From contig NC_083642.1 of NCBI RefSeq assembly GCF_963576545.1, forward strand, positions 7,268,901-7,332,900: 64,000 nucleotides of DNA, given 5' to 3'. This stretch comes from Limanda limanda. Lineage: Eukaryota; Chordata; Actinopteri; Pleuronectiformes; Pleuronectidae. Shown piece after piece: positions 1 through 58,450 of this stretch. Positions within the stretch are counted from its first letter, which is position 1, and each line of letters starts with the position of its first letter. The notes under the pieces were generated by a model, which was given only the letters and a program-made list of their open reading frames with translations, was not told the origin of the DNA and made no database searches. The translations under genes were made by a program, and so were the position numbers.

Positions 1-1127
1 TGGGCGGGTGGGTGGGGGGGAGGTTAGCAGCAGGGAGGAGAGACTTTATTAGAACTTGAAAAATGTCCTCTCTCTCCTCAGACAGTTTCCTATCTATCAC
101 AGTGAGGAAAAGACGCTACAGTTTTGTACATACTGCTGTTTTGCTAATTGTACAGGGCAAGGGATTAACTTACTAAACACCAGGCTAACGATAACGCCCT
201 ATCAGTGATCGCCCAGGTGGTGATTCCACTCCTGCAATAAATCCACTATAAAGTTTCACTGGCTCTACTTTTCATTTTGAGAGGCTCATAATTCTGTCAG
301 CTTTTATAGATGGTATGATATTTTCTCAATTTGTTCAAGGCTTGTGCTGAAGGTGTAGCTGACCATATTGATCCGCCATTAAACCGAGGTTGAGCTTGTG
401 GCTTCCCTGATTACTGGTGAAACTCACAACACGCATTCCAGCATGTTATTCTCAGCTTTATTTTTACTTGTGTACGTGTTTCATTAGAGTCTCTGCACAA
501 GTCTCAACACATTGAAAAACAAGTCACAGCTTTTCAGCTCCTGTATTCATAAGTCACAGAGTCCTTGAGATCTTCTCTGTGTTACTGTACAATTTAATGT
601 TTTTGACTGATGCTGAAATCCATTTGACAACCTCTCCCCAGACAAACCACGAAAGAACATGTCTTCGTGCTGAGCCAGCCATGGGAGATGTCATGTATGA
701 TTTGAGTGTTTGTTTCGAGTCTCTATGAATCAGAGTGATGAATTATCCAAGTGCATTCACGCAGAGAAACCTGAATTTGTCATTCCATAAATACCAACAA
801 AGATTGAACACGGATTGCTCTTTAACACTTGAAATATTTACTACATACTCTCAGCAAATAGTTTACAATTGACTTGTGCATTGTTGATTGAGCTGCCATT
901 TTTTTTTCTCGATAGAGCGATTATTCATTTTCTCTACACACCAGAAAATACTGGAAAAATGTTTTCATAGTTCAATGTGACATCTTCAGATCAATTCAAT
1001 TTATATATATAAAAAAAATTGTTTACGATTGTTATAGGTGGATTTAGAGAGTCTCTGGACTTTTTTTTCTAATCATCAGCTCAGTTTGTAAAATATTGGT
1101 TATTAGCTTCACCAAGCTAATTGTCTG

Positions 1128-1158
1128 ATTCCTCTTTTAATGTTATTAAAAGAGGAAT
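1128..1158. repeat. Perfect 13-bp inverted repeat with 5-base loop
   Basis: ATTCCTCTTTTAA (1128-1140) and its exact reverse complement (1146-1158) flank the loop TGTTA. It lies 4.2 kb beyond the grm4 stop. Function is unknown. Confidence 0.8.
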
Positions 1159-1219
1159 GGAAAACCCAACCCTGCAAGTTGGTTCCTTAGGTAGGTGATG
1201 CATTAAACCCTGGGTGTGA

Positions 1220-1400
1220 TGATTTAATTTGTGTTTGTCAGCGGATTTACTCAAAAACCACTGAATCGAGAGCAATGAAAATATGTTGGATCCTCCACTT
1301 TTGCTCTGAACTCCAATGGATTATTTCTTGACTCATGTTCCATCCGTCCAAGTTTTGTTGAAATCTGTTCTGTAATCTCTATGTAATGAAACAAATGAGG
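1220..1400. repeat. Possible degraded teleost interspersed repeat
   Basis: The phrases GTCAGCGGATTTACTCAAAAACCACTGAA and CATCCGTCCAAGTTTTGTTGAAATC-like text resemble the opposing ends of a dispersed fish repeat that I recognise by wording only. No termini or target duplication are visible. Confidence 0.3.
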
Positions 1401-3035
1401 AACTAAGTAGGCATAAAACATTATCTTCTTGTTGGAGGTAATGATCATGGATGATGATTGTTGTTTCTTCCAATAATGGAGAAAGTTAGTCTTCAATAAT
1501 ATGAACTGCTAATGAAACATGTTATCAAAAGAAAAAACACCAACACTTTATTAGCAAAACAGTCTTTTATTAGAAATATCTTGTATAAAAATGAACATGC
1601 TCTACACATTTTTTTTTTCTATAGATAATTCATAAATATCCAGGCACTGTAATTATTTTTTATCTTTTTTTTTTTTTAAATAATTCAGTACATAAAGCAG
1701 ACATGATCAATCCATTTTAATAACGAACATTAACTTGCCATTTAATTTCAGTCAGCACTTACATATTCTATTTTGTAACACAGACAAAGTGTTTTAGAAA
1801 AAACAAAATGGTTTGTGGCCAAAAAAACCTGAAATGATCAAATTCACAAACACAAACAATCCCACAAACAATACTTTTTTTTTATCAAATGATGAGAAAA
1901 CATTTGCGGCCACATCTTAGACTTTTGTTGAAGCTGAGAGAATAATTTATCAAACCAAAATATTTGTTATTTATAATCCTCTGTGGTAGTTTTCCTTCTG
2001 GACATTACACCCTTCTCTTAAAGTGTTCACACGACTTGTTATGGGTTCTGACATGCAACATACAGATTTTTGCATCGCTGAGGCTAACATTAAATGAGAC
2101 AAATTCCAGAGTGTATAACAAATACTTTTAGAGATCAGAGACTTGAATGAAGGTTACACACACAATTACAAACTGTAAATGTAATCCTTTTCTTCTTTAT
2201 ATTTGAAAGGAACATACTTTTGAAAGGTAATGGATACAAAAGCAAAATGAAGGATCCATGGAAAGACTGGCTGTGGTAGTTGAATGGGCAAATGAGGCAC
2301 AGAATGAAGGCACTGGCCCTTATTTCTCAAGCAGCTGTATGTCCACCTGATCTGTTTGGAAAAAATAAAAGGAAATCAAATCGTTTGTCTTATACTTAGA
2401 AGTGGATTGTTATCTCATTAGAGGTTTTAAGCTGCGTTTTTTTAACCACTTGATTTAACAAAAATCTGAGACACTACTGACTCGTCGACATATTGGCAGA
2501 CGACATCACTATCCTAGTCGTCCTTTTGAACACCTGACAAATTCAAGTCCCGGATCTGGGTCTTAAACTAAATCACTCATTGGTTTACTGCATATCTTTG
2601 CTGTGTCCTGCTGGGAAAGATGGATGCTGTCCATCTACACCTGATCCGATGAAAAAAGAGGTGTAAATGCAGCCAAGACACATATAGGATGGATTAATCC
2701 AAGACAGTGGAATAAAGTTAAGATGAGACCAGTTTCCAGACGGCTAGCAAACATAAAAACCATCGTCCTCTATCCGTCCTCTTCAATTTTTGTTGATATT
2801 AAAAAATGTTGGGACGTACACAAACTGGTTTCAATGTAGACACTGGAGACAGTAAAATATATCAAAATCAAATCTAGATACGTAGATAAATTAGTGTTTG
2901 CTTAACAAGTGTTTGCTGCAGGGCTCTTCAATGTAAAACTTGTACTCATGTATGTGAGTGTTTGGTTTCACAGTGCAGGCAGCTTTCCTTCTCTTTCTCT
3001 GCTCTGCTGTCCATGGCAGTGTTTGACAGCGCCCC

Positions 3036-3062
3036 TACACACACACATACACACACACAAAC
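3036..3062. repeat. Short CA microsatellite
   Basis: Imperfect (CA)n tract reading ACACACACATACACACACACAA. Confidence 0.8.
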
Positions 3063-4604
3063 ACGAACGCACACAGCATCGGCGACACAGCAGAGGTCGA
3101 AACTGTACTTCCAATGAAAACCTTAGTGATTAATTTCTTAATAGACTCTACCCTGTTTGAATTATTGAAACACACAGCAAAACAGATCCTTTGTTAGTTT
3201 CCATGTTTTACAGCTTTATTTCTTGCTCCAGAATTCTTTTGCAATCTCCTTATTAAGTAACCTTGCACCTTGGTCTTACACACTGCATAGTGTTTGCTTA
3301 ATGTTTAAAAAAGAGATGAGTTATTGTAATTTCTTTGAAAAATAACAAGGAACCTAATTGTATTTCTAGGTCTGTATTTTGTTTTGGATTTAGGAATGGC
3401 AGTGGGCTACTAAAAAAGATGTAAGAGCCCAACAGGGGTTTGCTGTTGACATCCTCACAACTTTACCACATAGACATATAAAGAAACAAACAAATAATGA
3501 GGTTGAAACCTGTGTAAAGCTTCGGACTTAATCCACACTATCATCGACACTGTTACTTAACACTGGTCTTATGTAGATGTAATACAAAGTATTAGGTTTA
3601 ATGAAGTGACTGTTAAATTAACGTTCATATGAGGAGTTCTCAATTTCCAAAAATCTAATTCTCAAGGACTGTGGAGACTCTTTAAATTTAAACGAACACA
3701 GGCTGCACCGAGTCGGTTAAAAGTGAATATTCTCACACACATGCTGCGGTACAGTATGTCATCCACCTAGTCATCTTTTTGCTCTTTGATGAAACTGCGA
3801 TTGCAACTTCTCCAAATGGGTCTTCCTGCTGAGAAGCCACATGAGTCTAATTTTGCACTAAAATTACCATCAAACCTCTCATGAATCATTTCTACTGCAG
3901 CATCAAAATTCATGACTCAGAGGAGAAGGAGAACTTCTGTGGAAAGAAAAACTTTGCAAGAGGCCAAGGTGATCTGTGCACCTACCACAAATCACAGCGG
4001 GTCTTAGTGTAATAGCTCCCATTCCTTACCTTCAAGCTTTGAAAGGAATATGACAACAGACTGCTGTGGTATATTATTCCTGTGAAAATTATCAAGCACT
4101 GCACTCACTGACCGAATCTCCCTCAACCATATTAATCTCGACCCTCTGCAATAGAAAAAATCAGACAAACACACACAAATACAAAAAAAACCTGGCGTAC
4201 TATGGAAACAACCTTGGTGCTTTGTTGTTTTCAAGAAAAGCATCTGTAGTGTCGACTGCTTGACTTTCAGGAGGCTTCAACAAGCGCATGATAAATAAGG
4301 GCCAATAAATCTTGGATGATTAAAGTATGCATCGCCAAGTCTCCAAGTCCCGGCTGACATTTATAGAGTGCGGTGGGAGCCATAAAGGTTTGGCTCCCTT
4401 TTTGTGACTCTTTTTTTAATTTTATTTAATTTTTTTCAGCAGAGGGTAACCCAGTGGGTAATGGTTTCAAAATGACATCTCCACTGTGAATGACAACCAT
4501 GACAAATGTTGCATTCCATAGACGTTTGACAACACAGCACAGTACACGTGATGCTCCCACACGCATGCTCTGGGACTGTACACTAGGTTTGCCAGGATGG
4601 TGGC

Positions 4605-4631
4605 GTCATCATCATCATCATCATTATTATG
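4605..4631. repeat. TCA/TTA trinucleotide microsatellite
   Basis: About six TCA units followed by TTATTA. Confidence 0.8.
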
Positions 4632-4643
4632 AAACATTTATAT

Positions 4644-4681
4644 AAAAAAAAAAAAACGCTGGGATGACCCGCTGCTTTATT
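4644..4681 (-). terminator. Candidate polyadenylation signal for grm4
   Basis: On the minus strand AATAAA (4676-4681) is followed 20-32 bases later by a U-rich run (the A13 tract at 4644-4656 on the plus strand). This is the expected order of hexamer, cleavage site and U-rich element. It would give a 3' UTR of roughly 650 bases. Longer UTRs using distal hexamers are equally possible. Confidence 0.35.
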
Positions 4682-5320
4682 TTTAGGTGTTTCACATGTG
4701 GTCAGTTCGGGTGGGAATACTGAATGTGCTATAGTAAGGCAGTTTGGAGAGTACTGCAGCTTTCAGCAGACAATTATACCAGTAACCAAAAATAATGAAT
4801 ATATATTTTTTGTACTCTTTCATCTTGTAAACTGCATTTGACTAGAGCAAAAACAGAACTCTATTTTTCCCCCTGTTTTTGTTGGAATGAGGGAAAAATG
4901 GATCAGCCTCGGAGAGAACTGGAATTGTGTGCTATACATTTCAGAAGGAGAACGGAACTGTCGGCTCCAGGTGTTCACTCAGCCTGCGTCTGGGAAACGT
5001 CACTGTTCGCCTCTCGGTCGCATCTCAGAAAGGGTGGGAAGAGGAAAATTAACTGTCCAATCTCCCCCCCGACGTCTCCCCAACTCCCTCCTGCGGATAA
5101 TTTCGCTATCTCATAAATTTTGGCATCCGAGCCTTTACCTGATTCTCTAGAAAAATATGACATCCTCTCTATTTATGGAGTGACAAATTCCCATCTTTCC
5201 ACCCCGGTCCTCTGCGCTGTAGAAGTGTTGAAGTCCTCCAGTGTTTCTCCACTATTCCCCAGAATCAGGTGATTTCTCCTCCAGCAGGCCCTTGCTCCAC
5301 TTTTACGGTTCGTCTCTGTC

Positions 5321-52022
<46,702 letters not shown>

Positions 52023-52714
52023 CTAGGAGAGGAAGAAAGAGAGATGTGGTTACATGTGATGAAATGTATAAAGACGTGCGTTGTCAAAGTAAATTATATA
52101 TAAAGTGGGAACGTTTGTTGCAGTTTCATGTAGAAAAACCTGATTACAACACCGAACATCTCCTGAAATCCCTCCTCTGCTCTCCAGTGGTTTTCATCAA
52201 CTACATTTGTCTGTTGCTTTAAATTGTTCCTATGATCACAGATTTACCTTCTGAGAAGTATTTCCCACACCAGTCAAGCAACACTAATGTTTTCATGTAT
52301 TCACACTTACCCAATATGGTAGAATTAGAAAACAATAAATATAATATATAAAGGTATTGTCTTTCTCAGATTTGAATGGGAGAGGAATACAATAAGATCA
52401 AATTTTATGGAAGAGGTTGAAAGAAACTTATTGACCTGATGGAAACTGACACATAATCTTCAGAGAACAATTCAAGAAAATAACAGTACACAGTGTTGGG
52501 GAAGAGGCCCCAGTAATCTGAGTTTTCAACAATGGTCATAAAGCGTGAGACTAGCCCAGGGAAACCCCTCACATCAAAAAAAACCACATGGAGATAAGAT
52601 CGCCATGTGAGAGCAAATCACTTCCTGGGTCCCCCACTGTAAACCGCTCCCTGAGACTTGACTTCTGACCTTTCAATTGGCCGAAGACCAAACTGACCCC
52701 TGACCCCTCCTCCA

Positions 52715-52752
52715 AGGAGGCCGGCCTCCTCCCAGGGGTACAAAACCCCTGG
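52715..52752. repeat. Adjacent palindrome and hairpin
   Basis: AGGAGGCCGGCCTCCT (52715-52730) is a perfect 16-bp palindrome. One base later CCAGGGGT-ACAAA-ACCCCTGG (52732-52752) forms an 8-bp stem with a 5-base loop. Confidence 0.85.
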
Positions 52753-52792
52753 ACTCACAGAAACCTCCCTCTTTCCTCCGATGCTGACGTTC

Positions 52793-52923
52793 CCACCAGG
52801 CCCTTTCGGGTCTGACCAGAGGTTCCAGCAAGCTTAAGGAGGGAACTACTTTTCTCTTAACTGCTCTTTTTCACTCCAGCACAGAGGTCCCCACCAGGCC
52901 CTCCGGGTCTGACCAGAGGTTCC
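52793..52923 (+). repeat. Two direct copies of a roughly 35-bp unit
   Basis: CCCACCAGGCCCTTTCGGGTCTGACCAGAGGTTCC and CCCACCAGGCCCTCCGGGTCTGACCAGAGGTTCC, each followed by a GCTTAAGGAGG motif, sit about 97 bp apart. Confidence 0.85.
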
Positions 52924-53698
52924 CGTTGCTTAAGGAGGCAATAAGATGTTTGTTTCAATTCATTTCATTCATTTATTCTTTTATCTTAGTCGACGTTTTT
53001 TTTTTGAAAAGGACTTTTCCTGTTTTAACTTGGAAAGACCGAACAGGAAATTGCTCGCTGGACGATCTCAGACTGTTTCATTTTCCCCACGGACTTTACT
53101 TTTGTTTTTCCAACGATCTACAAACGGCTTCAAACCAGCCGTCCCCTGCAGAAGCGCGAGATTCATTCCGCTGAGGAGCACGAGCTTCACATCACTGAAG
53201 AAGAAGGACGACGTTCATCCCGTCACGGAGCACGAGAAAATCCGCTCCTTGTCCGGTCCAGCGGCCGAGCTCCGGAGCTCCGCTCGTGAGAGAGACCACG
53301 TGATTCACTGGCCCCCGACACATTCGCGCCGAGGCGCAGGCACACCGCAAGGGTTGTACAGTAAGAGGCTATTTTGTCTGGGCAGATGTTAGTTTTAATA
53401 CGTAGCGTTTGTTTTAAAACTTGAGTGTATTTTTGTTGGTGGAACCTCCGTGTTTCATTGTTTTAGCCGGCTACTCCGAGCCGCTACTTCCGGTTTCCGG
53501 TTTGATGGCAATGTTTTGTGTTACAGTGAATAGGGCCGCGGGAAGCGCCTCCGCCCGCACTGTTAACGTCTGTGTGAGTCTGCAGTGATTTCACCGATCA
53601 GAACCTCGGCCCACAACGTTCGCTTGAGGGCTGAGGGGTGAACCACTGTTAACTCATCTCAGGCGTATTTTTAAGAGTTTGTTCTCTCCTCGCATGTT

Positions 53699-53715
53699 TC
53701 TCTCTCTCTCTCTCC
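53699..53715. repeat. CT microsatellite
   Basis: (TC)8 tract inside the LTR-like block. Confidence 0.8.
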
Positions 53716-54044
53716 TTCTGAACCGACCTATACATCCGTTCCGATCTGTATTTAGAATACAGTTCATGTAACATAGTTAAATCTATATTTAAAGGGCCTG
53801 AACGCATCTGGCCGCCATTTTGAAGCCAAAGCTTAACTAGAACAAAGAATCCTTTGTTCCACCTCCTCCTTTGTGTCTCACACGTGGTCCGGCGGCCATT
53901 GGAGGTTATTCATCTCTTGACCCGCCCTCAATTCTGGCTCTAAATTCATAACGAACCCGCCATTTTGTTTTGTAGTTTTAAGCCTAACATTGTCGGCCTC
54001 CATCTTAGATGTGACGTCACTACGTGACTGCGTCATCGCCACGC

Positions 54045-54130
54045 CCCCTTCTTTTTCTCTCTCTCTCTCTCGCTCTCTCTCACACACACACACACCCACA
54101 CACCCACACACACACACCCACACAGACACA
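54045..54130. repeat. CT/CA compound microsatellite
   Basis: A CT-rich tract (54052-54080) passes directly into a CA-rich tract with CCCACACA variants. Confidence 0.9.
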
Positions 54131-54480
54131 TTGATACATTGACACAGACAGATACACACACACAGATACACATAGATGAATACATGTGTTTTCTAAATGG
54201 TGATAAGTTGCTGCTGTTGTTATCTTTGAAATATCGGAGTTTGTTAAAATGATGAATCATTAAATAACACTAACTTTATTTCACATGCACACACAGATAC
54301 ACACACACAGAGACACTTTGACACAGGCACACACACACACCGAGACAGACATACATAGGTAGACCGCAGGTTTTTACCTGTATTTTCTGAATTGTGATAA
54401 GTGCTGCTGCTGTGTTTATCTTTGAAATATCGGAGCTTGTTAAAATGATGAATCATTGAATAACATTTTAACTTTATTTC
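54090..54480. repeat. Tandem duplication, two units of about 190 bp
   Basis: Each unit has a CA-rich part followed by a matching segment containing TTTTCT, GTGATAAGT, GCTGCTG, TTATCTTTGAAATATCGGAG, TTGTTAAAATGATGAATCAT, AATAACA and AACTTTATTTC. The unique parts are 54186-54282 and 54378-54480. Confidence 0.85.
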
Positions 54481-55981
54481 CCCTTTTTAATAAATGCTTT
54501 TGTAATTAAAGTATCTGTAGTCTGTGATTATTTGTGCATAAGTGTGTGAATACAGCTGGATTATGATTGCCTGTGCTCGAACTTCAAAGCCTTCATCGTT
54601 ATTAAATAATCATTAATATTAAAATATTGAGATTGTTAATTTGACATTTATCATTATGAGACTGATAATTATAGTTTGACTCGTTGGTCCCTGGAAACCA
54701 GGGTGGTGCCCCTCTACGATAAGTTATGGACTTATCATTTTTAATAAATAATATTTTATTATTTTAATAATCATATTTCATGATTATTAATAATTAGCCA
54801 ACGTCAAGTCTACCTAGTATTGCACAACAACAGTAACTCTGAACCTTTAAAAAACATTGAGGTTGACAAAAAAACGGCTCAAGTTGATGAGTCCAGTTCT
54901 CATCCCTCTGTTTGCTCTTGTGCCCGGCTCCTCCGAAAGGTTTAAATCCCTCTGTTTCCCGACACAAGTGTCACAGAAGCCGCTTCTGGGATAAAATTCT
55001 GAGCTGCTAATCTGAACTTTTGCTTTCTCAAGTTATTTCAGATTTATGACTGCCGTTAGCGTCTGTGATCCCCCACTCTACAGCTTCCGTGCTGCACAGT
55101 TGGGAACTTAACTGACCAGATTTTACGATATTCAATAATGTGTTTCGGGGGTTTTACTTCAAATATGGACACATATTTTATGCCGATGCAAGTTTTTTAT
55201 TTTGTCCTGTTCCCGAAGAGTTGATGAATAAAGGCAGTAGAAGTGGAGGCAGATGCTGCTTTGATATAATGATATATAGTTTGACAGCATTTCAGTCATT
55301 TTGTAGCATTTTGAGATATGTTCACCCCATTTGTATTGCATCAAATGACAGAAAACACTGTTGAGAAAAATATATTTGACGTCTCTCATCCATTTTCATG
55401 GAGTAAGTGGGATTTACAACTTATACAGCAGCTTTAATGTCGTCCCTCTTTACAGTCAATGCTCTCAACACAATTTGCTATAGCGGGTGACTATATCTAT
55501 AACTTGCTGTAATTTGTTCCAGAAATTACTTTAATAAAAGGCTAATGGAATAAATAACCATGTTTTTCTCAGGATAAATTCAAAGACCAAAATAGTCGGC
55601 TTGTGCTGTGACGTCTCGTAATGACTGACGTGCGAATGAGATGTTACTCATCCTTTCCGAATGCTGTTTGTCATGGCACCTCAGCTTGCCCCGGGGGGAT
55701 TTTTACAAATGCTGTCGTCTTTGAGGAATCCACGCTGAGATGAAGGGACGTGTGGACGGACGGATAAACTGGATATGACACCGGAAAACATTTTGAAACC
55801 TGCACTATGTTGCAACAACATTAATTTGTTGCAGCTTAGAAGATGAAGCCTTTTATCCATCTATTTTTTATTTATTTTTTTTATCTTCCTACATTTCAAC
55901 ATAGGAATGGAGCGTTTCCAGGGAAATCCAGGTTACCTACCAACCCATTTACCGTACTTGCATCGCTCTGCATCAAAGTAA

Positions 55982-56395
55982 ACTTTATCTAACAGCAGTC
56001 CTACTTTCCCAATATTTGCTCCAGTACCTGCAGACAGGCTGCTGGGGGGGAGAGATATCATCCTCTCCTTGCTCCCTCACCTCCCAGTGGAGGCTTTTGA
56101 TGTGGTCAGCTGTAGCCCTGCACTCATCCTGCCTCTGCTGTGCTCCCTGCTCCTCTCCTCTCCTCACCACAGCCTGTGTGAGGAGCACAGCTGTTCAGTC
56201 GGTACCAATGACCTACAGCTCCTCACCACTCCTAACCTCACACCGGCTTTGTGTTTTCAGGAGCTGCTCCGTGAAGCCGGAACAGAGGATTGCAAGTGCA
56301 GAATTTGTAATGTACCTGATGTAATAATATCCGGTGTTCGAAACTCCCTGTGCATCGACGGTGCTCCGGTGCAGGCTCGGCTTTATAGGTGGTGA
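55982..56395 (+). other. Unassigned coding-like open frame, possible exon or gene fragment
   Basis: A stop-to-stop frame of about 137 codons on the strand opposite grm4. It follows an acceptor-like TTTTATCTAACAG (ending at 55995) and reads, in part, RLLGGRDIILSLLPHLPVEA, then a Leu/Ser/Cys-rich stretch, then CFQELLREAGTEDCK and SGVRNSLC. Third codon positions are GC-rich over 56030-56290 (CTG, CTC, TCC, GTG), unlike the surrounding intron. There is no convincing start codon context, no Kozak evidence and no partner exon that I could identify, and I do not recognise the family. It could be a nested gene exon, a pseudogene piece or chance. Confidence 0.25.
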
Positions 56396-58177
56396 TTTGA
56401 AATGCTACAAACATGCCGATCAGAGGCTGCCTTGTTAACTTGATTTCCTTTCAAAGGAGAGAAGAGGCAGGAAAGGGAAAACCTGTGTGTGTGTGTGGAA
56501 ATGGACGACGTGCACGCTGCATGTCAGAACCTGGACCGACGGCTTTTCAGTTGTCCCCACCCGTCACACTGGGCTGTCTCCACACGGTCTCTCTTTGTGT
56601 TAGTTGGCTTGTTTTGAGCTGTAGTTGCTTGTGCAAATTGCATTGATTCATCAAACTGTGAGCACAGACCGACATCAGCGTTGGAGGCAGACATGTTTCC
56701 AGCTCGTCTTCCTCTGGGATTCTCTCGGAGACGCAGACCTTGACAGGATCTGAATCTGGATCCTGCAAAACCGGTGGAGCTGGCTTATCGTTCTCACACT
56801 TGGCAGTAATAGCCGACTAATGCCCACCTGATCCCCCAAGCTGCCACACTGTGTCTGCTCTGACGCTGGGTTGAACTTTTCTTTCGTACATCAGTTTCTT
56901 TCTCCCTATTTGAAGCCAGTTTTCTTCTCACACTTCTTTGACGTCACAGGGACGATGGGGGATCAAGCAAACTGAATTTAAAGTGTTGTGCAAAGGTGTT
57001 GGGAAGGTGTTAATGATGTCTGCTTTTAGATTAGTCTGATTGTTCTAACACACAGCAGAAGAGTGAAAATCTGCCTTTTTAGCAATTTGCACCTACAGCT
57101 CACCCAGCTCCTGCATCCGAGTGATAGACGCTCTTGTTTGGTTATTTTTGCAAATACTCTCTGTTTTTAAGAATAGAATACAAGCTGATAACACGAGTAT
57201 AAGTGTGGAAGAGCACAAAGATGGTGAATAACTACAAAAATAAAGGAGAAGATGGCAGCTATGAAAAGACATACCAAATGTACAAAGAAAAGTCAGAGCA
57301 ACCAGTATCCATGTGAATTAGAAGTTCTGATAAGTATTGACGATAATAACAATAAAAAAAAAAATCATGTTAGTCATTTTCTATCTGTGCAGCTTTATTA
57401 GATGTCAGATTTTTTTAAGTACTGTGAGAATGTTTCAATCACCAAAGATGTGATTTAAATCACAATAAACAAAGTTAAAGATGAAACTGACTGATAGTAT
57501 TGTTATCTATTATCATCATCCATAGATGTTTTGGTAATGTGGTTATTTTTGGCCATGCTAATCGCTTAGTGAACTTCTGATATGATTTTATGTCTTTTTG
57601 CACAGTACGAATATCCATATAAATATTTCCGTCCCTTGTTCGAATTTCTACAGTTTCGCTGTGGTCATGTATTGTGGGGCCACAGTCACGTGTCTCGTCC
57701 CATATCTGCCAAATAAGTCGGGGCTGCAGCGAAGGTACCCAGTGTTTTTTTGTTTGTTTTTTACCTGAGGGATTTTCACGGCTCTAACAATCACACACTT
57801 CCAGCATTCTGTCAAGAACCAAAGCAGGCAGAGCTTATCATGTTTGTGTTGGCAAGATTTCTTGCTCACTGGACTAGAGCGATAGTCTTGAACAGTTTGC
57901 TTCCTCTAATAGAACACAATCATTTCTCAGAAATTTAATTCCTCTTTGAGGGCCTCCTTCCTCCGATCCTTCCCCCAGGGGATGAAAAGAAACTGGGATT
58001 GTGAGGGTTGAGAAAGTAAAGATGTGATGTGTTGTAAAGGGGAGAATGTGTTGTGAGCTGCAAAGAGAGGATGGATATCTTGTCAGGGGTTTGATATATG
58101 AAAACTGCAGCTGATTTCAAGATGGCTCACTATACTCGCATTCTAGATCGAGCGTTGAAGATCCCTGTAGGTTGTTC

Positions 58178-58190
58178 GGGGGGGGGGGGG
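58178..58190. repeat. G13 homopolymer
   Basis: Thirteen consecutive G bases. Confidence 0.9.
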
Positions 58191-58363
58191 CTCCATTTTA
58201 GTGATCTGTTACCGTCTGCTCAGGCTGGGAGCTTCCTCTCCTGTGATGCAAGCGCTTTGTGACCTAATTACTTCATAGAGAGTATACCAATACAGTATGC
58301 TCCCCCACCCCCCTTTAAGTTTATAGAACTACTTTAATCTGTACCCACTCACCCCAGAACTAT

Positions 58364-58450
58364 CTATTTAATTGCTAATGGGCTTTGGAAATCTGCTTAA
58401 TTGCTGTGATGTGAGTTTCAAGCAGATTTTTGATACAGATTTAATGCTCA
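58364..58450. promoter_or_regulatory. Candidate conserved non-coding element
   Basis: Two similar sites, TTTAATTGCTAATGG and CTTAATTGCTGTGATG, lie 24 bp apart, followed by CAAGCAGATTTTTGATACAG and TTTAATGCTCAAATC. Homeodomain-like spacing suggests an enhancer. This is inference only. Confidence 0.25.

Larger units (their letters stand above)
1..5320 (-). other. 3' UTR and downstream flank of grm4
   Basis: There is no supported gene here. The sequence next to 5320 must be 3' UTR of grm4, but its end cannot be fixed. The first canonical AATAAA on the minus strand after the stop lies at 4676-4681 and is listed separately. Further TTTATT hexamers occur at about 3211 and 1548. The rest is AT-rich with homopolymer A/T runs, a strong small hairpin (1128-1158), a CA-rich tract near 3040 and a TCA repeat near 4610. 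Open frames at 4838-5150 on both strands have no recognisable product. Confidence 0.55.
52640..54840 (+). mobile_element. Probable LTR-type retroelement remnant (solo LTR or leader)
   Basis: A GC- and CpG-rich block unlike the AT-rich intron around it. It shows a palindrome and hairpin (52715-52752) over a TATA-like GTACAAAAC, then two copies of a CCACCAGGCCCT..CGGGTCTGACCAGAGGTTCC unit (about 52793-52829 and 52890-52923). A basic open frame (52946-53392) and a donor-like ACAG|TAAGAGG follow, then motifs GGCCGCCATTTTG and GCCATTTTG, a CT/CA microsatellite, a tandem duplication, and finally TCCCTGGAAACCAGGG with an AT-rich end. This fits an LTR with promoter and leader, but no gag, pol or env frame, no clear primer-binding site and no target duplication are visible. 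Boundaries are approximate. A CpG-island promoter is an alternative reading. Confidence 0.4.

Noticed and set aside
52946..53392. 148-codon plus-strand open frame
   Set aside because: It is very basic and lies inside the LTR-like block without start context or known retroelement protein motifs. It was treated as leader sequence rather than a gene.
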